Under the pieces are notes generated by a model. That model had not been told where the DNA came from and searched no databases. It was given only the letters and a program-made list of their open reading frames with translations. Positions 8,417 through 16,980 of a stretch of 64,000 nt of DNA are shown piece by piece. Position 1 is the stretch's first letter, and each line of letters opens with the position of its first letter. The position numbers and the translations under genes were made by a program. Source of the DNA: Flavobacterium frigidimaris (GTDB lineage Bacteria; Bacteroidota; Bacteroidia; Flavobacteriales; Flavobacteriaceae); assembly GCA_900129595.1 (NCBI GenBank), contig FQWG01000005.1, positions 124,001 to 188,000 on the forward strand, in the 5' to 3' direction.

Positions 8417-9751
8417 TCAATCCTCAATCAAAGAAATCTCAAAAGTAGTTTTGCCTTCTTCGCTTTTATAATTAATATAGCCGCCATGAGATTCTATAAT
8501 GTTTTTAGACAGCGTTAATCCAATTCCTGCACCTTCTTGTCTTGTGGTAAAAAAAGGTAAGAATATTTTGTTTTCGATTTCCTTCTCAATTCCGTTTCCG
8601 TTATCGGTAATTTTAATATAAATCCGGTTTTCTTTGGCTTCTGCCGAAATTAGAATCTGCTTTTCAAAAGTATCTTTCAGGGCATGCATAGCATTTGTCA
8701 GCAGATTGATTACTACCTGTTCTATTTGCTGTGCATCGATATTGATCGATCTTTTAAAGGTAATAGCATTTAGAACTTCAATGTTTTTCTCTCTGAATAA
8801 CGGATTCATGATTTGAAGGCAATTCTCCATCAAAAGCTGTAATTCGACCTTGTCTTTTTTAGGAGAAGGCAGCATTGCCAGTTTTCGATAGCCTTCAACA
8901 AACTTCTGCAAATGGTCACTTCGTCTCAACATGGTTTCGACGCTATTTTTTACATCTTCTAAATCTTCATCTGACAAGGAATCCTGTTCAACCAGATCTT
9001 GTAAATTCTGGCAAATAGAACGAATAGGTGTGATCGAGTTCAAAAGTTCATGTGAAATCACTTTCATCAAATTTACCCAGGCTTCTTTTTCCTTTTTCTC
9101 CACTACATTCTGAATAGAGTCCAATAAAACAATAAAATAACCCATTTCGAAAATCTCGGTTCTCGAAGCCTGCAAAACAAAGGTTTGCTTATTTTGTTGG
9201 TTTACACTAATTTCTATTGCTGTTTTTATTTCCTGAAAATCATCCTGTTCGATAATCTCGCACAATGCAGGCAATTGGTGTTTCAGGTACTTCCATTTGG
9301 ATACTTTAGGAACATTAAAATGGCTTGAAAAGTAATCATTCATTAAAAAGATATTCCAGTCCGTATCCTGTTTTTTCAAAATGATAATTCCGGTTTCGAT
9401 GTTGTTCAGAATAGAACGGTAGATAATATCTTTTGAAACCTGTTCGTTTTGTTTGTTCTTTAATGTATCGTACAGATGAAATAAATCCTTATAATTGGTA
9501 TTGAATTTATGTTTAGAGAAATCAGAACTAAAATCATTCTGCAATATCGAACCTATGGTTTTATTGTACAGCAAAACAAAATTCCTAACATAAAAATACA
9601 TTTCCCTTATCAGCAGAAATACAACGAAGAGTGCAAATACTCCGGTAAAAAGCAATTCTTCTTTGAAGAAGAAAATAGAGAGCTCAATTCCTGCAACAAT
9701 CAGAATTAATCTTAAAAAAAGAAGTTTATAAGTTTTGATGGATTGAAACAT
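8417..9751 (-). CDS. Sensor histidine kinase of an NtrB/NtrC-type pair
   Basis: A 444-residue membrane histidine kinase. Two N-terminal transmembrane segments (about residues 11-29 and 33-57) are joined by a very short loop, so there is almost no periplasmic sensor. A cytoplasmic PAS-like region follows (about 110-215), then the dimerisation helix with phosphorylatable H234 in VISHELLNSITP, and a HATPase domain with the N box (VINLLTNAMHAL), DNGNGI and GAGIGLTLSKNI. The start codon abuts the stop of the sigma54-type regulator (1-bp gap), so the two are translated as a pair. It probably senses a membrane signal and phosphorylates that regulator. Confidence 0.93.
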   Translation of the reverse strand: MFQSIKTYKLLFLRLILIVAGIELSIFFFKEELLFTGVFALFVVFLLIREMYFYVRNFVLLYNKTIGSILQNDFSSDFSKHKFNTNYKDLFHLYDTLKNKQNEQVSKDIIYRSILNNIETGIIILKKQDTDWNIFLMNDYFSSHFNVPKVSKWKYLKHQLPALCEIIEQDDFQEIKTAIEISVNQQNKQTFVLQASRTEIFEMGYFIVLLDSIQNVVEKKEKEAWVNLMKVISHELLNSITPIRSICQNLQDLVEQDSLSDEDLEDVKNSVETMLRRSDHLQKFVEGYRKLAMLPSPKKDKVELQLLMENCLQIMNPLFREKNIEVLNAITFKRSINIDAQQIEQVVINLLTNAMHALKDTFEKQILISAEAKENRIYIKITDNGNGIEKEIENKIFLPFFTTRQEGAGIGLTLSKNIIESHGGYINYKSEEGKTTFEISLIED

Positions 9752-9752
9752 A

Positions 9753-11102
9753 TTAATTGATGCTAATATTATATTTTTCTAAACGACGGTAAAGCGATCC
9801 GCGTGATAATCCAAGTTCTTCGGCCGTTTTGCTGATATTATTATTGTTTTTAAGCAATGCTTTTTCTACCGTAGCTTTTTCTACAGAGGAAAGCTGGATA
9901 TCATCTAATGATTCTTCGTAAGCTGTAATAGTCTCTAAATCTAAATCAGCACTTGTAATTTTATTGTTTTCACAAAGAATTACCGCACGTTCGATCTTGT
10001 TCTCCATTTCGCGAATGTTCCCGTTCCAAGCATGTTTTTGGATTTGTTCCGTCACTTTTTTATCAAAAGTAATTTCATCTCTTCCGTATTTTTCAATCAT
10101 TTTTTCCAAAAGATATTCAGCCAGCGGAATTTTATCTTCGTTGCGTTCTCTCAAAGGCGGCAGCAGAATTTCCATTGTATTGATACGGTAATATAAATCT
10201 TCTCTGAAGTTTTTGTCAGCAACTTCTAATTTCAGGTTTAAATTGGTTGCCGTAATAATACGGACATTCAACGGTCTTGCTTTTGTTTCTCCCAATCTGG
10301 TCACGGTTTTGGTCTGAATAACCTGTAACAACTTAGATTGCAAGTGCAAGGGAACATTCCCGATTTCATCTAAAAATATCGTACCGTTTTGTGCCATTTC
10401 AAAACGTCCCGGAGTATCGATTTTGGCGTCGGTAAAAGCACCTTTAGCATAACCAAACAATTCGCTTTCGAAAATATTCGAGTTCAAAGCACCCAAATCA
10501 ACCGCAACAAAAGGGCCACTTTTCCTTTCGGACTGGCTGTATATATAATGTGCCAAAACAAACTTTCCGGTTCCATTTTCGCCAAGAATCAAAACATTGG
10601 CATCTGTTTTGGCTACTTTGTTAGCCAGAGAATAGGCTTTCTTGATGATTTCAGAGGTACCAATAAAAAAGTCGTTTTCGATTTGAATACGCTGCTCTTT
10701 CTTTTGTTCTTTGCGGGATTTTTCAACGGCTTGTTTTACAGATTCCAGCAGTTTTTTATTTTCCCACGGTTTCAGTATATAATCAAATGCGCCATTTTTT
10801 AGGCCCTCAACCGCTGTTTCAACTTTACCAAAAGCGGTCATTAAAATAACAACCGTTTTAGGAGAAAGCGTTTTTATTTCCTTCAATAAGTACAAACCTT
10901 CTCTGCCGTCTTCAAAACCTATTCTGTAATTCATATCGAGTAAAACGACATCAATGCTTTTTTTAGACAATAATTCGACAATATTTTTAGGATTATTAAG
11001 CGTATAAATCTCTTCAAAATACTTTTTAAGGAACACTTTCGACGCAAAAAGGATGTCTTCCTGATCGTCTATGATTAAAATTGAGGCATTTGTCTTTTTC
11101 AT
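9753..11102 (-). CDS. Sigma-54-dependent response regulator (NtrC family)
   Basis: I place the start at the ATG at 11102 (449 residues); a GTG at 11144 would add 14 residues but would bury a palindrome in the coding region. The receiver domain has D12/D13 and phospho-acceptor D56 (VVLLDMNYR); the AAA+ domain has Walker A GENGTGK (174-180) and ends the sigma54 contact loop in GAFTDA (221-226), where enterobacterial members have GAFTGA; the Fis-type HTH is at the C-terminus (NISKTAEELGLSRGSLYRRLEKY). It should open promoters with RpoN. The divergent ABC/FtsX operon across 282 bp is the obvious target. Confidence 0.93.
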   Translation of the reverse strand: MKKTNASILIIDDQEDILFASKVFLKKYFEEIYTLNNPKNIVELLSKKSIDVVLLDMNYRIGFEDGREGLYLLKEIKTLSPKTVVILMTAFGKVETAVEGLKNGAFDYILKPWENKKLLESVKQAVEKSRKEQKKEQRIQIENDFFIGTSEIIKKAYSLANKVAKTDANVLILGENGTGKFVLAHYIYSQSERKSGPFVAVDLGALNSNIFESELFGYAKGAFTDAKIDTPGRFEMAQNGTIFLDEIGNVPLHLQSKLLQVIQTKTVTRLGETKARPLNVRIITATNLNLKLEVADKNFREDLYYRINTMEILLPPLRERNEDKIPLAEYLLEKMIEKYGRDEITFDKKVTEQIQKHAWNGNIREMENKIERAVILCENNKITSADLDLETITAYEESLDDIQLSSVEKATVEKALLKNNNNISKTAEELGLSRGSLYRRLEKYNISIN

Positions 11103-11127
11103 TTTTTGTTCGGTTTTGGACGAAAGC

Positions 11128-11143
11128 TGTCCAATTATGGACA
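11128..11143. promoter_or_regulatory. Candidate activator site for the NtrC-type regulator
   Basis: TGTCCA-ATTA-TGGACA, a 16-bp inverted repeat with perfect 6-bp arms, lies 26 bp upstream of the preferred ATG of the regulator gene and about 240 bp upstream of the divergent ABC gene. A further GGAC half-site sits at 11118-11121. Enhancer-type sites for sigma54 activators are usually palindromes at this kind of distance. Across the gap, TTGGCAT at 11204-11210 resembles a -24 element, but the expected GC dinucleotide of the -12 element reads AC (11218-11219), so the promoter itself is unproven. Confidence 0.5.
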
Positions 11144-11384
11144 CTTTTTAATTTCTTAAATAAATAAAAATTTAAAAATAAGCGAGTTACAGTTTTTAAA
11201 TTTTTGGCATGAAAATCACAATAAGATTAGTAAATCATCAATTTCAAGAATCATTATTGCTGGTAAATGTAACAAAAATAGATATTTATAGATTATGTTG
11301 CCAATTATCTTAATTTAGGATCTGTTTTTTTACTTCAGTAATACAATTCTTAGAAAGAAAAACAAACATCAAAAACAAATCATT

Positions 11385-12098
11385 ATGATCAGCATTACAA
11401 AGCTTTCAAAAATTTTTAGAACTGAAGAAGTAGAAACAAAAGCATTAAGCGAAATTTCACTAACCATTAACCAGGGCGATTTTCTATCGATTATGGGACC
11501 TTCCGGAAGTGGAAAATCGACTTTACTAAATATCATAGGATTATTAGATAGTGCTTCAGGGGGAAGTTACGAATTATTGGGACAGGAAATGGTTGGGCTC
11601 AAAGAGAAATCAAAATCAAAAGCCAGAAAAGAAAATATTGGCTTCATATTTCAGAATTTTAATTTAATTGATGAATTATCAGTTTATGATAATATCGAAT
11701 TGCCTTTGATTTATAATGATGTTCCTTCTTCTGAAAGAAAGAAAAAAGTGCAGGACATTGCCAAAATATTGGGTATTTCGCATCGTTTGAAACATTATCC
11801 ACAGCAGCTTTCAGGAGGACAGCAGCAACGTGTTGCCGTTGCCAGAGCACTGATCAATGCGCCTACGATTATTCTTGCTGACGAACCTACAGGAAATCTG
11901 GACAGCAAAAACGGTAATGAAGTAATGGAGTTACTAACGGATCTTCATGCCGGTGGAGCGACAATCCTAATGGTGACACACTCTGATTATGACGCTTCGT
12001 TTTCGCAAAAAACAATTTTAATGAAGGACGGAATGATTCTTTCAGAGAAAATGAACCATAGAAATGTAGATGTTTTAGTTACTAATTCAACAAACTAA
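11385..12098 (+). CDS. ABC transporter ATP-binding protein (MacB/LolD type)
   Basis: A 237-residue ATPase with Walker [11 protein letters not shown]-loop [11 protein letters not shown], signature [15 protein letters not shown], Walker [13 protein letters not shown] and the H-loop VTHSD. This is the MacB/LolD/FtsE-like class that works with FtsX-fold permeases through mechanotransmission rather than classical transport. The gene is 3 bp upstream of the first of three permeases and is the only ATPase in the operon, so it presumably serves all three. Likely roles are export of, or resistance to, peptides, or outer-membrane lipoprotein handling. It is divergent from the NtrC-type regulator. Confidence 0.95.
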   Translation: MISITKLSKIFRTEEVETKALSEISLTINQGDFLSIMGPSGSGKSTLLNIIGLLDSASGGSYELLGQEMVGLKEKSKSKARKENIGFIFQNFNLIDELSVYDNIELPLIYNDVPSSERKKKVQDIAKILGISHRLKHYPQQLSGGQQQRVAVARALINAPTIILADEPTGNLDSKNGNEVMELLTDLHAGGATILMVTHSDYDASFSQKTILMKDGMILSEKMNHRNVDVLVTNSTN

Positions 12099-12101
12099 AT
12101 C

Positions 12102-14525
12102 ATGCTAAAAAACTGGATCAACATATTTATTTACCACATCAAAAACAATAAGCTTTTTACGGCTTTGAATGTTTTGGGGCTGAGCATTGGAATTGCGGGA
12201 TTAATTTTTGCCATTTTGTATTGGAACGACGAACAGAGTTATGACCAATGGAACCCTAGTAAAGACAATATATTTTTAGTCGCCAATCAAATGGATGCGA
12301 CTACCTATTGGGCTTCAAGTTCAGCACCAATAGGGTCGGCTATAAAAGAAGTAAGTTATGAAGTAGTATCTTATTGTTATTTAAATGGTTACTATAATAA
12401 TGATATTATTCGCTTCAATAATAAAAAAGTGCAGTCTGACAGGATAATGGCAGCGCAGAAAAACTTCTTTGATTATTTCCCTTATCAATTCATTGAAGGA
12501 AGTGTAAAGAACGCATTGCCAGATCTAAACAGTATTTGCCTTTCTCAGGATTTGGCCGTTCAGCTTTTTGGAAACCAGCCTGCTCTGGGCAAACAAATCG
12601 TGCTGCAGGGTAAAAACCTAATCGTACGAGGCGTTTATAAACTTGATAAAAAATCAATTTGTAATCCTTCTTGCGTGGTTAATTTTATAGATGCAAGAAT
12701 AAATGAGACCATTCAGCAATGGGGTAATTTTCAATTTGTTCTGCTATTAAAATTAAAAAATCCTAATGGAAAGCAAGAAGTGATTCAAAATCTTGAAAAA
12801 ATATATTTTGAAAACATGACCGCTCGTTTTGCAAAAGATCAGGGCATTAAACCAGAAGAATTTATTAAGAAATATGGACAGGTAAAGCCAGGTTTAGAGT
12901 CATTGTCATCTATTCGATTACATACCAAAACCGGTGGAGTGATAGAAGCAAACGGTAATCTTCAATTTTTACTTATCATGGTTGGATTGTCTGTTTTAAT
13001 TCTAATTCTATCCATTGTAAATTATGTTAACTCAGCTACGGCAAATGCAGTAAAGAGAGCAAAAGAAGTTGGAGTTCGCAAAATTATAGGAGCTTCTAAA
13101 TTTTCTATTATTCAACAATTTATTTTTGAAACTGCTATCATTTCATTGTTCTCCATTTTAATAGCACTTGTAATTGTTGAGATTTCTTTACCGTACTATA
13201 ATGCTTTTTTAGATAAATCACTCGTATTGCAAAGCAGTCAGTTCTTTTTGCAGCTTGTTGCTATATTTTTGATCACTGTACTATTGGCAGGAATCTTTCC
13301 GGCAGTTTATGTTGCTAATTTTGAATCACTAAAAGTATTAAAAGGAAACTTTGGAAGAAGTAAAAGCGGTATCTGGCTTAGAAACGGCATGCTGGTATTT
13401 CAATTTGCTGTAGCTGCTTTCTTTATTGTTGGATCTTATATTGTGTATGAGCAAATAGAGCTTATGAATTCAAAAGATTTAGGTTTTAGCGGAAAACAAA
13501 TTCTCAATATCTCCTACAGAAATATTTACGGCGAAGCAATAACTGATAAAAATCAATTTGCCAAATACAATAGTATTAAAAACCAATTGCAGCATGTAAG
13601 AGGAGTACAGCAAGTTGCAGGAGGTGGTTTTGTTTTTGGAAACGGGGTAAAATCTGTAATATCCTATCACTATAAGGATAGAAATATTGATGGGAACAAT
13701 GTACCAATAGATTTTGGACTGTTGGAAATGATGAAAATAAAAATCGTAAAAGGACGGTATTTAAGTTCAAAATTTGCGCAGGATACCGTTACTTCGATGT
13801 TAATTAATGAAACTGCACTAAAATTATTAAATGAAAAAGATCCGATCGGAAAAAAACTGAACTGGAACGGGCAAGATGCAATTATTGTTGGGGTTGTAAA
13901 AGATTTTAATATAGGAAATCCGGGTGATGCAATACCGCCAATGTCTTTTTTCCATTTTAAAACCGTGCCTTGGTTTTCAGGGCTTTTGAATAATATTTAC
14001 ATTACGGCTGATCCTGAAACCATGCAGCAAACCATAGCTGATATAGAAAATCTCTGGACAAAAAAAGTAGATACAGAATATCCGTTTTCGTATGATTTTG
14101 TGGATAAAGAATATAAAAAGTCTTACAGCAGTTATGTAAAGCAAAAGAACCTCTTTTCTTTATTGAATATTATTGTAATTACGATTGCACTTTTCGGCTT
14201 ATTTGCTTTAGCTTCTTACTCTATCGAAAGACGTATGAAGGAAATTGCCATTCGAAAAACACTGGGTGCCGAAACGAATGTTTTATTAAAAGAACTTTGT
14301 AAACAATATATCTTTTTCAGCATCATTGGATTTTTAATAGCGCTGTTTCCTGCCTATTTTTTACTGAATAAGTGGTTAGAGAATTTTGCTTACAGAATTA
14401 CAATTTCTGTTTATCCGTTTTTAGTTGGATTTATAGCGTTACTTTCTTTAACCTTATTAGTGGTGTTAACCAGAGCTTACCAGGCAACAAAAGTGGATAT
14501 TTTAAAATACCTTAAATACGAATAA
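12102..14525 (+). CDS. FtsX/MacB-type ABC permease, copy 1
   Basis: An 807-residue permease. An N-terminal membrane helix (LNVLGLSIGIAGLIFAILYW) is followed by a large periplasmic MacB_PCD-like domain, an FtsX domain (helix near LIMVGLSVLILILSIVNYV, then the signature KRAKEVGVRKIIGASK), a second membrane helix/periplasmic domain and a second FtsX domain ending with RRMKEIAIRKTLGAETN and three helices. The doubled FtsX architecture is typical of Bacteroidota. It is 3 bp after the ATPase and 1 bp before the second permease. The first 77 nt are identical to copy 2, while the remainder has diverged strongly. Confidence 0.93.
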   Translation: MLKNWINIFIYHIKNNKLFTALNVLGLSIGIAGLIFAILYWNDEQSYDQWNPSKDNIFLVANQMDATTYWASSSAPIGSAIKEVSYEVVSYCYLNGYYNNDIIRFNNKKVQSDRIMAAQKNFFDYFPYQFIEGSVKNALPDLNSICLSQDLAVQLFGNQPALGKQIVLQGKNLIVRGVYKLDKKSICNPSCVVNFIDARINETIQQWGNFQFVLLLKLKNPNGKQEVIQNLEKIYFENMTARFAKDQGIKPEEFIKKYGQVKPGLESLSSIRLHTKTGGVIEANGNLQFLLIMVGLSVLILILSIVNYVNSATANAVKRAKEVGVRKIIGASKFSIIQQFIFETAIISLFSILIALVIVEISLPYYNAFLDKSLVLQSSQFFLQLVAIFLITVLLAGIFPAVYVANFESLKVLKGNFGRSKSGIWLRNGMLVFQFAVAAFFIVGSYIVYEQIELMNSKDLGFSGKQILNISYRNIYGEAITDKNQFAKYNSIKNQLQHVRGVQQVAGGGFVFGNGVKSVISYHYKDRNIDGNNVPIDFGLLEMMKIKIVKGRYLSSKFAQDTVTSMLINETALKLLNEKDPIGKKLNWNGQDAIIVGVVKDFNIGNPGDAIPPMSFFHFKTVPWFSGLLNNIYITADPETMQQTIADIENLWTKKVDTEYPFSYDFVDKEYKKSYSSYVKQKNLFSLLNIIVITIALFGLFALASYSIERRMKEIAIRKTLGAETNVLLKELCKQYIFFSIIGFLIALFPAYFLLNKWLENFAYRITISVYPFLVGFIALLSLTLLVVLTRAYQATKVDILKYLKYE

Positions 14526-14526
14526 A

Positions 14527-16938
14527 ATGCTAAAAAACTGGATCAACATATTTATTTACCACATCAAAAACAATAAGCTTTTTACGGCTTTGAATGTTTT
14601 GGGTCTGAGTATTGGAATCGCAGGTTTAATTTTTGCCATTTTATATTGGAACGAAGAACACTCATACGATCAGTGGAATCCGGAGAAAGATAAAATTTAT
14701 ACTATTCTTAATGATCTTGGCGGTGGTAATGTCTGGGCAGTAAACTCTGCTGTATCTGGTCCTATGTTAAAATTAGCAACTACAGATTTAAAGGAATATT
14801 GTTATTTCACCACTGATTATGCTAAAGAAACGATACAATATAATGGCAAGATCGAAGTAGTAGATAAGATTTTTTCAGCACAAGGTAATTTCTTTTCTTT
14901 TTTTCCTTTTGAATTTGTTCACGGTAGCGGAAAAAGCGCACTTCATGATAGCAACAGTATAGCGCTTTCTGAAGTAACAGCCTCGCGCTTGTTTGAGAAT
15001 GAAAATCCTATGGGAAAACAGGTAAGATATGCCGAGAGGTATTTTGTTGTTCGGGGTATATACCGACTAAACGAAAAATCTTCGGTAATGCCTGCCGCAG
15101 TTACTACTATAATTGAGGATGAACTGGAAAAAAGTAAAGAAAGCTGGGGTTTTAATTACGGATTAATGCTAAAGTTAAAAAGACAAAGTGATACAACAGC
15201 CGTTATTAAAAAACTAAACGAAATCTATGTTGAAAATAATTATAAAAAACAGGCCAAAGAAGAAGGAATAACCTATGAAGCGTATTTAAAACAATATGGC
15301 AAACCCACAAAAGCCTTATTTCTTCCTTTTCCGGGATCGAGGCTTGTTCAGGGAAATTTTCCCTTTCCGGAAGGAAATATCAATGTTCAGTTTTTACGAA
15401 TATTAATGGGTTTATCCATACTTATATTAATATTGTCGATTGTAAATTATATTAATTTGGCGACTGCAAACGCTGTAAAAAGAGCCAAAGAAGTGGGAGT
15501 ACGAAAAATAGTGGGTGCGACAAAAGGGCAAATTATTACGCAATTTGTATTTGAAACCACACTAATTACCCTTTTTTCACTCTTACTGGCATTGGTAATT
15601 GTAGAACTTTCATTGCCTTTTTATAATTCATTTTTGAGTAAAAATCTCGTTCTCGAAAGTTCGCAGTTTTATGAGCAATTAATCTTCATTTTTATTATTG
15701 TTATTTTAGTTTCTGGAGTTTTACCAGCGATATATGTTTCAAATTTTGAACCTCTGAAAGTTTTGAAAGGAAATTTTTCACGCAGCAAAAACGGAATCTG
15801 GCTTAGAAACGCAATGTTGGTTTTGCAATTTGCCATTGCGACTTTTTTTATCATTGGTTCCTTTATAGTATATCAACAGGTAGATTATATGGCAAATAAA
15901 GATTTAGGTTTTAATGGAGCTCAGGTAATGGATATCTCTTTTAAACCCAAAAAAGGCAAAAAACAATTTGAAAGATATAAAACAATCAGACAAGAACTCT
16001 TAAAAATAAAGGGAGTTGAGGCGGTTTCCGCAGGAGTATTTTCTTTTGGAACCAACGTTAATTCATGGTCGGGTATGCATTATAAAGACAATAAAGAAGT
16101 CATAACACAACAAATGGCTATTGATTTTGGAATTCTGGATGTTTTAGGAATAAAGGTAATTAAAGGGCGAGATTTATCAAGCGAATTTGCCTCAGACACA
16201 ATTACAAATGTTTTACTGAATGAAGCTGCCGCTAAAACCTTGGCCGAAAAAGATCCAGTAAACAAGGAAATTGTTTGGGGAGGCAGAAAATTAAAAGTTG
16301 TTGGTATTGTAAAAGACTTCAATTATTTTGGACTTGAAAATAGAATTTCTCCGATGATTTTTTTACACATCACAGCTTTCGATTACATACAAAAAGATTT
16401 GCATAATATTTCGGTTAAAATTGCTCCGCAAGATATGACTGAAACGATTGCTGCTCTCAATAAATTTTGGAGAACAAAAGTCGATGCAGAATATCCATTT
16501 GAATACAATTTCGTAGATAAAAACTTTGCCCGAACGTATAAAGAATATCAAAATCAAAGTAAATTATTTTCTCTTTTAAACGCAATTGTAGTTCTAATTG
16601 CCGTTTTCGGATTGTTTGCTTTGGCTTCATTCTCTATGGAAAGAAGATTAAGAGAAATCGCGATCAGGAAAACATTAGGTGCAGATACCAATGTTTTATT
16701 GAAAGATTTATCGAAACAATATGTGATCTTTTGTGTAATTGGTTTCGCAATCGGAATAATTCCCGCTTATCTTTTATTGCAAAAATGGCTTGAGGATTTT
16801 GCCTTTAGAATTGATATTCCTGCAATTCCTTTTCTACTTGCACTATTTTTATTAATGTTTTTGACATTGACAATCGTTTTGGCAAAAGCATATCAGGTAA
16901 CTAAAATTGATGTTTTGCAATACCTGAAATACGAATAA
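14527..16938 (+). CDS. FtsX/MacB-type ABC permease, copy 2
   Basis: An 803-residue paralogue of the preceding gene with the same order: N-terminal helix, MacB-like periplasmic domain, FtsX domain with KRAKEVGVRKIVGATK, second periplasmic domain, and FtsX domain with RRLREIAIRKTLGADTN. The membrane and FtsX segments are well conserved while the periplasmic domains differ, as expected if the three copies recognise different ligands or form heteromers on one ATPase. The first 77 nt are identical to copy 1, pointing to recent local duplication or gene conversion. Starts 1 bp after the stop of copy 1. Confidence 0.93.
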   Translation: MLKNWINIFIYHIKNNKLFTALNVLGLSIGIAGLIFAILYWNEEHSYDQWNPEKDKIYTILNDLGGGNVWAVNSAVSGPMLKLATTDLKEYCYFTTDYAKETIQYNGKIEVVDKIFSAQGNFFSFFPFEFVHGSGKSALHDSNSIALSEVTASRLFENENPMGKQVRYAERYFVVRGIYRLNEKSSVMPAAVTTIIEDELEKSKESWGFNYGLMLKLKRQSDTTAVIKKLNEIYVENNYKKQAKEEGITYEAYLKQYGKPTKALFLPFPGSRLVQGNFPFPEGNINVQFLRILMGLSILILILSIVNYINLATANAVKRAKEVGVRKIVGATKGQIITQFVFETTLITLFSLLLALVIVELSLPFYNSFLSKNLVLESSQFYEQLIFIFIIVILVSGVLPAIYVSNFEPLKVLKGNFSRSKNGIWLRNAMLVLQFAIATFFIIGSFIVYQQVDYMANKDLGFNGAQVMDISFKPKKGKKQFERYKTIRQELLKIKGVEAVSAGVFSFGTNVNSWSGMHYKDNKEVITQQMAIDFGILDVLGIKVIKGRDLSSEFASDTITNVLLNEAAAKTLAEKDPVNKEIVWGGRKLKVVGIVKDFNYFGLENRISPMIFLHITAFDYIQKDLHNISVKIAPQDMTETIAALNKFWRTKVDAEYPFEYNFVDKNFARTYKEYQNQSKLFSLLNAIVVLIAVFGLFALASFSMERRLREIAIRKTLGADTNVLLKDLSKQYVIFCVIGFAIGIIPAYLLLQKWLEDFAFRIDIPAIPFLLALFLLMFLTLTIVLAKAYQVTKIDVLQYLKYE

Positions 16939-16980
16939 TAGAGAAGAAGTCTTTATTGAATCTAATCACTAACTAAAACT

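Noticed and set aside
10389..10802. 137-codon frame opposite the NtrC-type regulator
   Set aside because: Antisense shadow of a conserved AAA+ domain with no recognisable features.
11103..11144. 14-residue extension of the NtrC-type regulator from GTG
   Set aside because: It includes a perfect palindrome and is not needed for the receiver fold, which begins right after the ATG at 11102.
11204..11219. Sigma54 -24/-12 promoter for the ABC operon
   Set aside because: TTGGCAT fits -24, but the -12 GC is AC; kept only as a weak hint.
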